A stretch of DNA of 64,000 nt from Rhizobium sp. 2MFCol3.1 (GCF_000377565.1 NZ_KB898361.1:124001-188000), one strand, 5' to 3'. Shown: positions 1-9,327, counted from the first letter of the stretch. The notes: generated by a model not told the origin, from the sequence alone. A program made the numbers and translations.

Positions 1-67
1 CACCGCATTCGCTAAACGAGCTACGCTCGCCCACAGTATAGGTGAGCGCGAGCATGAGGGTATGGTC

Positions 68-397
68 ATGACCGTTCGTCCGCCTCAATCGCTGAGGCAG
101 CCTTTCTCGGTCGAGAGCGGGTTCAATGTTCTCGAGTATGAATTGAGAGCGGAGCGCGCGAGTTCGCTTGGACGAAGCGGCCTGAAGGCCGAGGCGGCGT
201 TGGCCGAGCTTAACGCGTGGGATCCCGCGCGCCATGGGCAGGATGATCGCGACGCGCGTCTTCGCAAAGCGGCGGACGCCGTATGGGATCTTTTCGTCCA
301 GCGTGAGATTTGCGGTCTACGCAACACTCGCGACGTTATCCAACGCTACGGCATTCCGGATGAGGTGCTCGTGCGGCTTGGATCGACGCAGAAGTAG
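68..397 (+). CDS. Hypothetical protein, DUF6665-like
   Basis: A 109-residue charged protein rich in Arg, Glu and Ala, with no signal peptide or membrane segment, so probably cytosolic. It looks like the uncharacterised DUF6665 family of rhizobia; no function is known to me. I chose the ATG at 68 over the in-frame ATG at 62 because the GAGGG at 56-60 lies seven bases before 68 but only one base before 62. It runs towards the diguanylate cyclase gene and ends 14 bases from it. The family name is a recollection and is less certain than the coding call. Confidence 0.7.
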   Translation: MTVRPPQSLRQPFSVESGFNVLEYELRAERASSLGRSGLKAEAALAELNAWDPARHGQDDRDARLRKAADAVWDLFVQREICGLRNTRDVIQRYGIPDEVLVRLGSTQK

Positions 398-411
398 CGC
401 GTACCTGCCCT

Positions 412-2220
412 TCAGGCGGAGCCACGCCGTTTGCTATCCTCCGGCATCAGCACCGAGGCCATGACTGTCCTGTTGCGCCCTTGGCCCTTCGCTTGCAGCA
501 ATGCCGCGTCGGCGCGTGTCAGCAAAGTCGAGACGGCAGCGCCTTCCGTAAGAGAGCCGACGCCGATCGATACCGAAATCGGCCCGAGAATGCGGCCGCG
601 ATGAGAGAGCGCCAGTCCGCGGATGTTGGACCTCAGGCGCTCGGCGATGTCGAATCCTTCCGCATCGCTGATATCGGGCAGCAGGACCGTGAACTCCTCG
701 CCGCCGAAGCGGTAGGCGCGGCCGGCGTCGCCGATCGTGTCGAGAATGGTCTGGGCGACGTAGCGCATGACCTCGTCGCCGGCGTCATGGCCGAACTCGT
801 CGTTGAAGCGCTTGAAGTGATCGATATCGACCATCATGCAGCTGAGCTGCTCCAGCTCGCGATCGCGTGCGTGATTGTTCATGTCCTCATCGAGTGAGCG
901 CCTGTTATAGAGCCCCGTCAGCGCGTCGCGAATGGAGAGGTTGGTCAGCTTGTCGCGCAGCTGCAGGTTGGCGGCGGCTAGGCCGATGTTCTCGGCGATC
1001 AGCTCCAAATAGAGCCGGGACGCCTCGGCTTCCATATGGCCTTGCGGCCGCTCTTCGAAATAGAGCAACCCGACGACATCGCCCTGCGCCGTCAGCGGAA
1101 CGCACAGTCCCATCGTATCGGACTGGTCGAGATGCTGGCAGCTGATGTCGCCGTGCTCGTGCGAGCTTACATGCGGACGGCCGCGTCGCAGGCCCCAGCA
1201 GGCCGTCGCCGGAAATACAGGCTCGGAGCGCAGCGGCTCATGCCATGAGGAGATGCGCGACAATGTCGAGCGGCTTTCGTTCATGATGTAGAGGTTGCCC
1301 GCGAGATCGGGAAAGATCTGCGGGGAGAACAGGGCTACGACTTCGGCCAGCTCCTCCTGCGCCTGACAGGCCTGCAGGCGGTGCATCATCTGCAAGATGA
1401 GGTCCTTCGTCTGCTGGTCGCGCCGGCGCTCGGCGTCCAGACGATCGCGCTCCAGCCCGTTTTCGCGGAAGATGTGGATGGCCTCGTTCATCTCGCCAAT
1501 CTCGTCGCGGCGGCGATCAAGCGGCACGTCGACCGCGTAATCCTGCTTGGCCAGACGCGTGACGATGCCGGTCATGCGCATCAAGGGCATGGCGACGCGG
1601 CGCTTGAGGATGAAATAAAGGACACTCAAGAACAGGGCGGCGGTGACGGCGAGCAGCGTCTTGGCGATGAACCCCCACCAGTCGCTGCGCAGCTGGGTGT
1701 CGTGCATGACCGACTGGGTGCGGGCGTTCGCCAGATCGCGAAAGCGGGTGACAGCGGCGAGGAGCGCCGTCTGCAGGCGGTCATGTTCCGGGCCGAACAA
1801 GGTTTGGCGGGCGCCGGCCTGGTCGCCGTTGCGATACGCGGCGATCGCCTCTTCTTCAATCTTGTCGAGAACGTCGGCGTTCTTCTCCACGTCCTCGAGC
1901 GCCTGCAACTCGATAGGCGCGGCGCCCAAGTCGCGCACGCTCCGGATCGCGCGCTCGCGCCGGCGCTCCTCGCCTTCTTTGCCCTGGAAGGCATCGAGAT
2001 GCCTGATGTCGTCACGCATGACATAGAGGCGCGCCTCATCCGTGCGCTCTTCGGCGCCTAGCGCCAACTCGTCGGCGAGATCGTCCAGCGCCAAATGCTC
2101 CTCGACCGCGATTCGTTCGCGCGTGGCACTAGTGGCCGACAGGATGAAAGCAGAGCCTGAGAGAACGGTCAGAACAACCGTCACTCCGTAGGCCCAGTTG
2201 GTGATGACGCTGATCCGCAT
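412..2220 (-). CDS. Membrane diguanylate cyclase (HAMP-GAF-GGDEF)
   Basis: This 602-residue protein should make cyclic di-GMP from two GTP at the inner membrane. A membrane segment near residues 8-28 and another near 185-208 flank a helical, charged periplasmic sensor region. A HAMP linker follows, then a GAF-like domain (about 285-415) carrying CWGLRRGRPH and a later CQH, then a GGDEF domain with the intact active-site motif GGEEF near residue 505. The RxxD inhibitory site expected just before GGEEF is absent, so product inhibition at a classical I-site is not predicted. No EAL domain is present. It is transcribed divergently from ccdA. The input signal is unknown. Confidence 0.9.
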   Translation of the reverse strand: MRISVITNWAYGVTVVLTVLSGSAFILSATSATRERIAVEEHLALDDLADELALGAEERTDEARLYVMRDDIRHLDAFQGKEGEERRRERAIRSVRDLGAAPIELQALEDVEKNADVLDKIEEEAIAAYRNGDQAGARQTLFGPEHDRLQTALLAAVTRFRDLANARTQSVMHDTQLRSDWWGFIAKTLLAVTAALFLSVLYFILKRRVAMPLMRMTGIVTRLAKQDYAVDVPLDRRRDEIGEMNEAIHIFRENGLERDRLDAERRRDQQTKDLILQMMHRLQACQAQEELAEVVALFSPQIFPDLAGNLYIMNESRSTLSRISSWHEPLRSEPVFPATACWGLRRGRPHVSSHEHGDISCQHLDQSDTMGLCVPLTAQGDVVGLLYFEERPQGHMEAEASRLYLELIAENIGLAAANLQLRDKLTNLSIRDALTGLYNRRSLDEDMNNHARDRELEQLSCMMVDIDHFKRFNDEFGHDAGDEVMRYVAQTILDTIGDAGRAYRFGGEEFTVLLPDISDAEGFDIAERLRSNIRGLALSHRGRILGPISVSIGVGSLTEGAAVSTLLTRADAALLQAKGQGRNRTVMASVLMPEDSKRRGSA

Positions 2221-2373
2221 GTGGGTATATTAGGGCGTCCGAATTGCCAGACAATTAACACAGGTTGTATCCACCACTCCAAGCTCCCGGGGCGCGAGAC
2301 GCAAAAAGGTGATTGGCGGTGGGCCACCGGCTGCGCTAGGACTGCGCTCGAATGCCCTGCGCCGGAGAACCGC

Positions 2374-3123
2374 GTGTCGATTGCCGATATTTCCCTGTTG
2401 AGTGCCTTGCTTGCCGGCGCCCTGTCATTTCTCTCGCCCTGCGTGCTGCCGTTGGTGCCGCCCTATCTCTGTTACATGGCCGGCATTTCCGTCGAGCAGT
2501 TTCGGGGTGGCGGGGCGGTCACGGTTGCACCGGATGTGCGCCGCGGCGTGTTGTTTTCGGCGCTGTTCTTCACACTCGGCTTTGCCACCGTCTTCGTGGC
2601 GCTCGGGGCCGGCGCATCGAGCATCGGCATGGCGCTGCGCCAGCATCTCGATCTGCTCTCCAAGATCGGCGGGCTGATCATCATCGTCATGGGCCTGAAC
2701 TTCCTCGGCGTCTTCCGCATCGGCGTGCTGGCGCGGGAAGCCCGCTTTCAGGGAAGCGGTAAGCCGGCGACGCTGACGGGCGCCTATGTGATGGGGCTCG
2801 CCTTCGCTTTCGGCTGGACGCCATGCATCGGCCCGGTGCTCGGCGCCATTCTTGGCGTTGCCGCCTCTCGTGAAACGGTCGGCTCGGGAGCAGGCCTGCT
2901 TGCCGTCTATTCGCTTGGCCTTGCCATCCCCTTCTGGATTGCCGCCGGCTTTTCCGGCGCCTTCATGGGCTTCCTTACCCGTTTCCGCCGCCACCTCGGC
3001 ACGGTCGAGAAAGTCATGGGCGTGTTCCTGATTCTGACCGGCCTCGCCTTCATCTTCGGTTTCGTCAGCGACGCCGCGATCTGGTTCCAGCAGACCTTTC
3101 CAATCCTGATGAAAATCGGCTAA
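2374..3123 (+). CDS. ccdA: Cytochrome c biogenesis protein CcdA
   Basis: A 249-residue polytopic inner-membrane protein of the CcdA/DsbD-beta family. It carries reducing equivalents from cytosolic thioredoxin to periplasmic thiol proteins for cytochrome c maturation. About six hydrophobic segments are visible, with the two conserved cysteines in SPCVLPLVPP (first segment) and TPCIGPVLG (fourth segment). The length is normal for CcdA. I chose the GTG at 2374 because a GGAG at 2363-2366 precedes it and the family starts right before the first membrane helix; the reading frame is open further upstream. It is divergent from the diguanylate cyclase gene. Confidence 0.9.
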   Translation: MSIADISLLSALLAGALSFLSPCVLPLVPPYLCYMAGISVEQFRGGGAVTVAPDVRRGVLFSALFFTLGFATVFVALGAGASSIGMALRQHLDLLSKIGGLIIIVMGLNFLGVFRIGVLAREARFQGSGKPATLTGAYVMGLAFAFGWTPCIGPVLGAILGVAASRETVGSGAGLLAVYSLGLAIPFWIAAGFSGAFMGFLTRFRRHLGTVEKVMGVFLILTGLAFIFGFVSDAAIWFQQTFPILMKIG

Positions 3124-3197
3124 GACTAGGCTCCTCCCGCAGACAAGCCGTATTGGCCGCCTATCGCGCCAGATCGGCCCCAGCACTGGAATGCCCC

Positions 3198-4148
3198 TTG
3201 GCCGACATCGTCAGTCTTCTCCTGCCGTTCTTCGGCCTGATCCTCATTGGCTTCATCGCGGCCAAGGTCACCAAGCAACCGGCCGAGGCGATGGGGTGGC
3301 TGAACACCTTTATCGTTTATGCCGCCCTGCCCGCACTCTATTTCAAGCTGGTGTCGCGCACTCCGTTCGAGGATCTGACGCGGATCGATTTCATCGTCAC
3401 GGATCTGGCCGCCACCTATTCGATGTTCATCGCGATGTTTCTGATCGGCCGCTTCCTGCGCCGCAACTCCTTTGCCGATAGCACGATCCAGGCCTTTGCC
3501 GGCTCCTACGGCAATATCGGCTACATGGGTCCCGGTCTTGCGCTGATCGCGCTCGGTGAAGGGGCCGCCGTGCCCGTGGCATTGATCGTCTGCATCGAAA
3601 ATGCCGTCCACTTCATCGTCGCGCCTGCGATGATGGCGGCGTCAGGCGACGACAAACGTTCGCGCGGACGGCTGGTGTTCGATATCGCGCGGAAGGTTGC
3701 GCTGCATCCGTTCATCTTGTCGACCGCGCTTGGTTTCGTCGCGGCCGGCTTCGAGATACCGCAGCCGGCGGCCTTCCAGCGCTTTATCGATTATCTCGCG
3801 CAGGCTGCCGCTCCCTGCGCGCTGTTTGCCATGGGGGTGACTCTGGCGCTGAGGCCGATGCGGCGCATTCCGGTTGAAATCAGCTACATCGTCCCGGCCA
3901 AGCTGATCATCCACCCAATTGTGGTCTACCTTGCGCTGACGACCGTGGGCGGCTTCGATCCGGTGTGGATTTACGCCGCCGTCCTGCTCGCCACCCTGCC
4001 GACGGCGACCAATGTCTTCGTCATCGGTCAGCTCTACGGCGTCTGGCAGGAACGGGCGTCGGCCACGATTCTGATCACCACGACGCTATCCGTGGTGACC
4101 GTGTCGCTGTTCCTGATCGCGATGAAGTCAGGCTTTCTTCCGACGTAG
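3198..4148 (+). CDS. AEC-family transporter (auxin efflux carrier type)
   Basis: A hydrophobic protein of 316 residues with roughly ten membrane segments, typical of the AEC (auxin efflux carrier/malonate transporter) family of the inner membrane. The substrate cannot be told from sequence; bacterial members move organic acids or other small molecules. The start is probably the TTG at 3198, giving an N-terminus of the form MADIVSLLLPFFGLILIGF; a TTG at 3153 is also in frame but adds a non-hydrophobic, atypical leader. Its last 21 bases overlap the end of the convergent UbiH-like gene. Confidence 0.82.
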   Translation: MADIVSLLLPFFGLILIGFIAAKVTKQPAEAMGWLNTFIVYAALPALYFKLVSRTPFEDLTRIDFIVTDLAATYSMFIAMFLIGRFLRRNSFADSTIQAFAGSYGNIGYMGPGLALIALGEGAAVPVALIVCIENAVHFIVAPAMMAASGDDKRSRGRLVFDIARKVALHPFILSTALGFVAAGFEIPQPAAFQRFIDYLAQAAAPCALFAMGVTLALRPMRRIPVEISYIVPAKLIIHPIVVYLALTTVGGFDPVWIYAAVLLATLPTATNVFVIGQLYGVWQERASATILITTTLSVVTVSLFLIAMKSGFLPT

Positions 4149-5339
4149 ATGTTCCTTGATCGCATCCGGGATCGCGCGCAGGCCGCGCCCGGGCTCGACA
4201 CCCTCGCGCATCACCATGCTGCGGAACGGCGGCACGGCGGCCAGGATATGCAGACCTGCTGCGCGAAGCACCTGCATCGGCAGGAAATCGGATAGAAGCG
4301 AGCGGTTCAGCACATCGACGCTCGCCGTGCGGGTCATGATATCGACGCGGCGTTTGCGATCGAACTGACTGCCGGCGTCCTTGGAGATCGGCAGTTCCGG
4401 CCGGTCGCAGAGGATGTCGGTCAACGCCATGACGTCGCGCAAGCTGAGGTTCAGCCCCTGCGCGCCGATGGGCGGAAACACGTGCGCGGCCTCGCCGATC
4501 AGCGCTACCCGGCCCTTGCCCGAGCGATGCGCCATCATGCCCGACAGCGGCCAGATCTGCACCCCCTCCTCGACCGTCACCTCGCCGAGCAGCGATTGCA
4601 TGCGTTCCTCGACGACATTGCTTAGCTCGGCCAGCGAAAGCTCGCTGCGCGTCTCAGCATCCGACGGGCTCTGTACCCAGACGAGGCTGGAGCGGTTGCC
4701 GGGGAGTGGCACCTGGGTGAAGGGGCCGTTTTCCGTGTGGAACTCGGTGGAGATGTTTTCGTGCGGCAGGGAATGCTGGAAGTTCAGCACCATGGCCGAC
4801 TGCGGATAGGACCACTTCTTGACGTCGATACCAACGGTTTCGCGCAGCTTCGACTTGCGGCCATCGGCGCCGATCGCGAAATCGGCGGTGAGCGTCTCGC
4901 CATTGTCGAGCGAGATGGAGACGGCGTCTTCGGTGACATCGATCGCATCGGCGAAGGCGGTGAAGCGGGTGATGTTGCCCTCGGCGGCCGCGGCCGCTTC
5001 CAGCACTTCCATCAATGCCTTGTTGGGAAAATTGTAGCCGAAGGCTTCGAGCCCGACTTCGGCGGCGCGGAAGGTCGCGGTCGGGGCGCGCAGCAACCGG
5101 TTGGTGCCGTCGATGATGCGCATGGTCGAAAGCGGCGCGGATGACGGCCGCAGGCGCTCCCAGAGCGTCAGCCGGTCCATGAAGCGGATCGACTGATCCA
5201 TCAGCGCCGTCGTCCGGCGGTCTTCCCTTGGGGCCGGCGGCGCAACGAGTGCAACGTTGCGTCCGCCGCGTCCAAGGGCGATTGCGGCGATCATGCCGGC
5301 CAGTCCGCCGCCGATCACCGCGATTTCGAAAGTCTTCAT
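4128..5339 (-). CDS. UbiH/UbiF/COQ6-family FAD monooxygenase
   Basis: This 403-residue flavoprotein belongs to the family that hydroxylates the ubiquinone ring during coenzyme Q synthesis. The N-terminus has the dinucleotide-binding motif GGGLAGM. A late GRVALIGEAAHVFPPIGAQG followed by LNLSLRD is the usual second FAD contact, with Glu in place of the common Asp of GDAAH. The ATG at 5339 directly precedes the Rossmann motif, so the longer upstream reading frame is unlikely to be translated. It lies 37 bases downstream of the DUF934 gene and may be read from the cysG operon. Which ring position it hydroxylates is unknown. Confidence 0.85.
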   Translation of the reverse strand: MKTFEIAVIGGGLAGMIAAIALGRGGRNVALVAPPAPREDRRTTALMDQSIRFMDRLTLWERLRPSSAPLSTMRIIDGTNRLLRAPTATFRAAEVGLEAFGYNFPNKALMEVLEAAAAAEGNITRFTAFADAIDVTEDAVSISLDNGETLTADFAIGADGRKSKLRETVGIDVKKWSYPQSAMVLNFQHSLPHENISTEFHTENGPFTQVPLPGNRSSLVWVQSPSDAETRSELSLAELSNVVEERMQSLLGEVTVEEGVQIWPLSGMMAHRSGKGRVALIGEAAHVFPPIGAQGLNLSLRDVMALTDILCDRPELPISKDAGSQFDRKRRVDIMTRTASVDVLNRSLLSDFLPMQVLRAAGLHILAAVPPFRSMVMREGVEPGRGLRAIPDAIKEHLRRKKA

Positions 5340-5376
5340 TGCACCGTTCCGCAAATTCTGAAACGGCGAGCCGGCC

Positions 5377-5889
5377 TTATGCCGCCGGCTTCGCCTGACG
5401 GCGCCAACTATAGCTCTTGCCCGGCTCCGCGTCACGCGCAGTCGGCTGATAATAATGCGGAATCTCCGGCAGGCGCTTTTCGGTGAGACGCTTTATCGCA
5501 GTCTCGTTGGTCACCGCGAAGCTATCGATGCCGCAACGCAGCATCAAAGGCACCTGGTCGATCAGGACATCGCCGACGGCGCGCAGTTCGTTGGTGTAGC
5601 CGAGACGCTCGCGCAGCAGCGATGCATGGCTGAAAGAGCGGCCGTCGTTGAAAGCAGGAAACGCCACCGCCACCAACTCAAGGCGATAGAGATAGGGCTC
5701 GAGCTTGCGCACGTCGTCGGCGGGCTTGATCAGCACGCCGAAGCCGACTTCGTTGCTCTCGTCGGCCTTGGCCACCAGTTCCTCGAGGCTCAGCAGAGGC
5801 TTCTGCCCCTCGCCCGCCTTCACCTCTTCGGTCTCGATGACCCACGGGTCGTTCTCGACGAAGCCGGTTTCTCTCCAGATCTTGGTCAT
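5377..5889 (-). CDS. DUF934 protein, sulfite-reductase associated
   Basis: A 170-residue soluble protein of the DUF934 family, which is regularly found next to sulfite/nitrite reductase genes and is named after them in some genomes. Its biochemical role is not established. The conserved core includes PAFNDGRSFSHASLLRERLGY and LRAVGDVLIDQ, and there are no cysteine clusters. The ATG at 5889 overlaps the stop of the reductase gene (TGATG), so it is translationally coupled to it. A GTG one codon earlier is an alternative. I infer a job as an electron-donor partner or assembly factor for the reductase, from context only. Confidence 0.85.
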   Translation of the reverse strand: MTKIWRETGFVENDPWVIETEEVKAGEGQKPLLSLEELVAKADESNEVGFGVLIKPADDVRKLEPYLYRLELVAVAFPAFNDGRSFSHASLLRERLGYTNELRAVGDVLIDQVPLMLRCGIDSFAVTNETAIKRLTEKRLPEIPHYYQPTARDAEPGKSYSWRRQAKPAA

Positions 5890-7562
5890 CACGCAGCCTC
5901 CGCCTTGGAATCACCGTAGAGCGCATCCTTGAACGGCTGCGGACCAACGCGGCGGTAGGCATCGAGGAATATCTCGGACGGATCGTTACGCAGGCCGAGA
6001 TAGGTGTCGACGATCTTCTCGATCGCATCCGTCACTTTCTCCGGCTCGAAGCCACGGCCGATGATTTCGCCGATCGAGGTGTGCTCGTCACCGGAACCGC
6101 CGAGCGTGATCTGATAGAGCTCGGCGCCCTTCTTCTCGACACCCAGCAGACCGATATGGCCGACATGGTGGTGGCCGCAGGCGTTGATGCAGCCGGAGAT
6201 CTTGATCTTCAGCTCACCGATTTCGGCCTGGCGCTCGGGATTACCGAAACGCTTCGAGATTTCCTGCGCGACAGGGATGGAGCGCGCATTGGCGAGCGCG
6301 CAGTAGTCCAAGCCGGGACAGGCAATGATATCCGTGATCAAGCCGGCATTGGCTTCGGCAAGACCGATGGCGACCAGGCCACGATAGACGCTTTCGAGAT
6401 CGGCCAGTGCCACATGCGGCAGGATCAGGTTCTGCTCATGGCTGACGCGGATTTCGTCGAAGGCGTATTCCTCGGCGATATCGGCGACCGCATCCATCTG
6501 GCTGTCGGAGGCGTCACCGGGAATGCCGCCGATCGGCTTCAGCGAGATCGTCACCATGCCGTAATCGGGGTTCTTGTGCGGCTGGACGTTCTGGTGGACC
6601 CAGCGCGAGAACGCCGGATCGGCCTTTTTCCAGCGGGCGAGGTTTTCCCAGCCTTCGGCACGCTGCGGCAGAGCCGGCGGCGCGAAATAGGCGGTGATGG
6701 CGGCGACATCGGCTTCAGGAAGCTTCAGTTCGGTGTCCTTCAGAGCCGCGAACTCGACCTCGACCTGGCGGGCAAGTTCTTCGGCGCCCGTTTCGTGGAC
6801 GAGGATCTTGATGCGGGCCTTGTACTTGTTGTCGCGGCGGCCGTGCAGGTTATAAACGCGCATGACGGCGGTGGTGTAGGACAGCAGGTCCTCTTCCGGC
6901 AGGAAGTCCTTGATCAGCTTGGCGATCATCGGCGTACGGCCCTGGCCGCCACCGACATAGACGGCAAAGCCGATCTCGCCCTTGTCGTTCTTCTTCAGAT
7001 GCAGGCCGATGTCGTGAACCTGGATCGCGGCGCGGTCGCGCTCGGCGCCGGTGACGGCGATCTTGAACTTGCGCGGCAGGAAGGAGAATTCCGGATGGAC
7101 GGACGACCACTGGCGCAGGATTTCGGCGTATGGGCGCGGATCGGCAACTTCATCGGCGGCGGCACCGGCGAAGTGGTCGGCGGTGACGTTTCTGATGCAG
7201 TTGCCCGAGGTCTGGATGGCGTGCATCTCGACGGTGGCAAGCTCTGCCAACACGTCGGGCATGTCCGACAGTTTCGGCCAGTTGAACTGCAGGTTCTGGC
7301 GGGTAGTGAAGTGGCCGTAGCCGCGGTCATAGGTGCGCGCGACATGGGCTAGCATGCGCATCTGCTTGGAGTTCAGCGTGCCGTAGGGAATGGCGATGCG
7401 CAGCATGTAGGCATGCAGCTGAAGATAGACGCCGTTCATAAGGCGCAGCGGCTTGAACGCATCCTCGGCGAGCTCGCCGGACAGACGGCGCTCAACCTGA
7501 TCGCGGAACTGCGCGACGCGCTCGGCGACAAAGGCGTGGTCAAATTCGTCGTAACGGTACAT
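5889..7562 (-). CDS. cysI: Sulfite/nitrite reductase, siroheme [4Fe-4S] protein
   Basis: A 557-residue siroheme-dependent reductase of the ferredoxin-type sulfite/nitrite reductase family, catalysing six-electron reduction of sulfite to sulfide or nitrite to ammonia in the cytosol. The four cluster and siroheme cysteines are visible as CPGLDYC and, further on, CINAC within SGCINACGHHH. The C-terminal half repeats the N-terminal ferrodoxin-like module as usual. Its place between cysG (siroheme synthesis) and DUF934 favours an assimilatory role, and sulfite is the likelier substrate. Sequence alone does not separate the two substrates securely. Confidence 0.9.
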   Translation of the reverse strand: MYRYDEFDHAFVAERVAQFRDQVERRLSGELAEDAFKPLRLMNGVYLQLHAYMLRIAIPYGTLNSKQMRMLAHVARTYDRGYGHFTTRQNLQFNWPKLSDMPDVLAELATVEMHAIQTSGNCIRNVTADHFAGAAADEVADPRPYAEILRQWSSVHPEFSFLPRKFKIAVTGAERDRAAIQVHDIGLHLKKNDKGEIGFAVYVGGGQGRTPMIAKLIKDFLPEEDLLSYTTAVMRVYNLHGRRDNKYKARIKILVHETGAEELARQVEVEFAALKDTELKLPEADVAAITAYFAPPALPQRAEGWENLARWKKADPAFSRWVHQNVQPHKNPDYGMVTISLKPIGGIPGDASDSQMDAVADIAEEYAFDEIRVSHEQNLILPHVALADLESVYRGLVAIGLAEANAGLITDIIACPGLDYCALANARSIPVAQEISKRFGNPERQAEIGELKIKISGCINACGHHHVGHIGLLGVEKKGAELYQITLGGSGDEHTSIGEIIGRGFEPEKVTDAIEKIVDTYLGLRNDPSEIFLDAYRRVGPQPFKDALYGDSKAEAA

Positions 7563-7570
7563 CGTATTCC

Positions 7571-7885
7571 TCAGACTGCAATGAATGCGGGATCGGCGGG
7601 CTTGTAGCCCGGCGCGTATTCCATGGTCGGACCCTGTGCACGAATGCGCTCGCGAAGGCGCAGCGGCCAGAGAACACCATCGGTCTCCTGCACGTCAACC
7701 ACGGCGACATCGACGACCAGATTATCGGCGTAGGACTTCTTGCCGATCGCCTCCAGCGCGGTAACGGCCTCGGCATGGCGCGCGACCAGCGCATCCTGCA
7801 GCGACGTCACCCAGGTGCCGTTGGCATCGAGCCAGACGGCGATGCCGTCGGTCAGCCTGTTGGCGGTCAGAACCTTGTCTCCCAT
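7571..7885 (-). CDS. DUF2849 protein
   Basis: A small cytosolic protein of 104 residues in the DUF2849 family, of unknown function, conserved in alphaproteobacterial sulfite/nitrite reductase operons. It opens with KVLTANRLTDGIAVWLD, which looks like a compact beta-rich fold. Only two bases separate it from cysG upstream, and eight bases separate it from the reductase gene downstream, so the four genes form one operon. The context suggests a helper of reductase or siroheme assembly; that is inference. Confidence 0.85.
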   Translation of the reverse strand: MGDKVLTANRLTDGIAVWLDANGTWVTSLQDALVARHAEAVTALEAIGKKSYADNLVVDVAVVDVQETDGVLWPLRLRERIRAQGPTMEYAPGYKPADPAFIAV

Positions 7886-7887
7886 AG

Positions 7888-9327
7888 TCAGCTCCTTAGC
7901 AGTTCATCGGACCGGGCGCGTGCACGCACCAGCGGTTCGGACAGTTCGAAATTGGCGCCCGCAACGGCGTCGCCGATGATGACCATGACAGGTCCGGTGA
8001 GTTCATCTCGGTTCTGCAGATCGGGCAGATCGCGCAGCGTACCATGCAGCAGCCGGCGATCGGCGCGGCTGGCGTTCTCGATGACGGCGACCGTCGTTTC
8101 CGGCGCGATGCCGGCGCGCATCAGCCGCTCGGCAACCGATGCGGCGACGGTGCGGCCCATGTACACGGCGATCGTGGCGCCCGATACGGCAAGGCTCGCC
8201 CAATCGGGAAGCACATCGCCGGTCAGATCGTGGCCCGTCGTGAAGACCAGCGACGAGGCAACGCCGCGCAGCGTCAGCGGCAGTTCGAAATCGGCGGCGG
8301 CGGCGAAAGCAGAGGTGATGCCGGGGACGACTTCATAGGCGATACCGGCGGCGCGCAGAGCGGCCATCTCCTCGCCGGCGCGGCCATAGACCAACGGATC
8401 GCCCGACTTCAGGCGAACGACGCGCTTGCCCTCGCGGCCGAGATAGACCAGCAGGTCGTTGATCTCCTCCTGCGACTTGGAATGACAGCCCTTGCGCTTG
8501 CCGACCGAGAGGCGCTCCGCATCGCGGCGGCCCATGTCGACGATTTCCTGGGGCACCAATGCGTCATAGACGATGACATCAGCTTCCATCATCACGCGCT
8601 GGGCGCGCAGCGTCAGGAGATCGGCGGCACCCGGACCGGCGCCGACCAGCCAGATGCGGCCTTCGGCCTTGTCGGCGGAAAGCAACAGCTCGTCAGCAAG
8701 GCGTTGTGCCTGCGGCATGTTTTCGTTTGAGACAGCATCGGCAACCGCGCCGGAGAAGAAACGGCGCCAGAACAGACGACGCGTAGCGCCCTTCTCAAGC
8801 GCATGCTCGACGCGACCGCGATAGCTGACGGCCAGTTCCGCCAAACGGCCAAGCGACGGCGCCAGCAGCTGATCGACCTGGGCGCGGATCATCTGCGCGA
8901 GAACGGGCCCTGCCCCTTCCGTGCCGATGGCAACCGCGACAGGCGCGCGGTTGACGAGCGCCGGGGTGTAGAAATCGCAGTAGTCGGGCTGATCGACGGC
9001 ATTGGCCGGGACCTTGGCGGCGCGCGCGGCGTCGACGATGGCGCGATCGGCGGCGGCATCGCCCGTGGCCGCGAAGACCAGCGTTGCGCCGTCAACCTGC
9101 TCAGGCGCGAAGGCCGAGCGCACGGTCTCGATGCGGTTGGCGATCAGATGGGCGTGATAATCGGCCTCGGGGCGATCCGTGTAGGCGACGATCCGGGCCT
9201 TGGTGTTCGACAGCAGGCGCACCTTGGCAAAGGCTTCATCGCCATTGCCGAAGACAGCCGCGATCTTGCCTTCGACACGAACGAAGGCAGGAAAAACCGA
9301 CAGTTGCTCACTCTTGGAAGGCATCAT
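7888..9327 (-). CDS. cysG: Siroheme synthase CysG (fused dehydrogenase/ferrochelatase and methyltransferase)
   Basis: A 479-residue multifunctional enzyme that turns uroporphyrinogen III into siroheme. The N-terminal NAD-binding precorrin-2 dehydrogenase/ferrochelatase domain (about 10-215) begins with a Rossmann-like AAVFGNGDEAFAKV. The C-terminal SAM-dependent uroporphyrinogen methyltransferase (about 220-470) begins with WLVGAGPGAADLLT and contains RLKSGDPLVYGR. The length fits E. coli CysG (457 residues). Three start codons follow one another (TTG 9330, ATG 9327, ATG 9324); I use 9327, but 9324 has better spacing from GGA. It is the first gene of the operon and provides the cofactor for the reductase two genes on. 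Confidence 0.92.
   Translation of the reverse strand: MMPSKSEQLSVFPAFVRVEGKIAAVFGNGDEAFAKVRLLSNTKARIVAYTDRPEADYHAHLIANRIETVRSAFAPEQVDGATLVFAATGDAAADRAIVDAARAAKVPANAVDQPDYCDFYTPALVNRAPVAVAIGTEGAGPVLAQMIRAQVDQLLAPSLGRLAELAVSYRGRVEHALEKGATRRLFWRRFFSGAVADAVSNENMPQAQRLADELLLSADKAEGRIWLVGAGPGAADLLTLRAQRVMMEADVIVYDALVPQEIVDMGRRDAERLSVGKRKGCHSKSQEEINDLLVYLGREGKRVVRLKSGDPLVYGRAGEEMAALRAAGIAYEVVPGITSAFAAAADFELPLTLRGVASSLVFTTGHDLTGDVLPDWASLAVSGATIAVYMGRTVAASVAERLMRAGIAPETTVAVIENASRADRRLLHGTLRDLPDLQNRDELTGPVMVIIGDAVAGANFELSEPLVRARARSDELLRS

Noticed and set aside
1..67. Short hairpin-like sequence before the first gene
   Set aside because: A seven-pair stem with one G-U pair and no U-run; too weak to call a terminator or attenuator, and the upstream gene is outside the window.
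2221..2373. An extended ccdA reading frame beginning at 2221
   Set aside because: The extra 51 residues are non-hydrophobic and atypical, whereas GTG at 2374 has a ribosome-binding site and the usual N-terminus.
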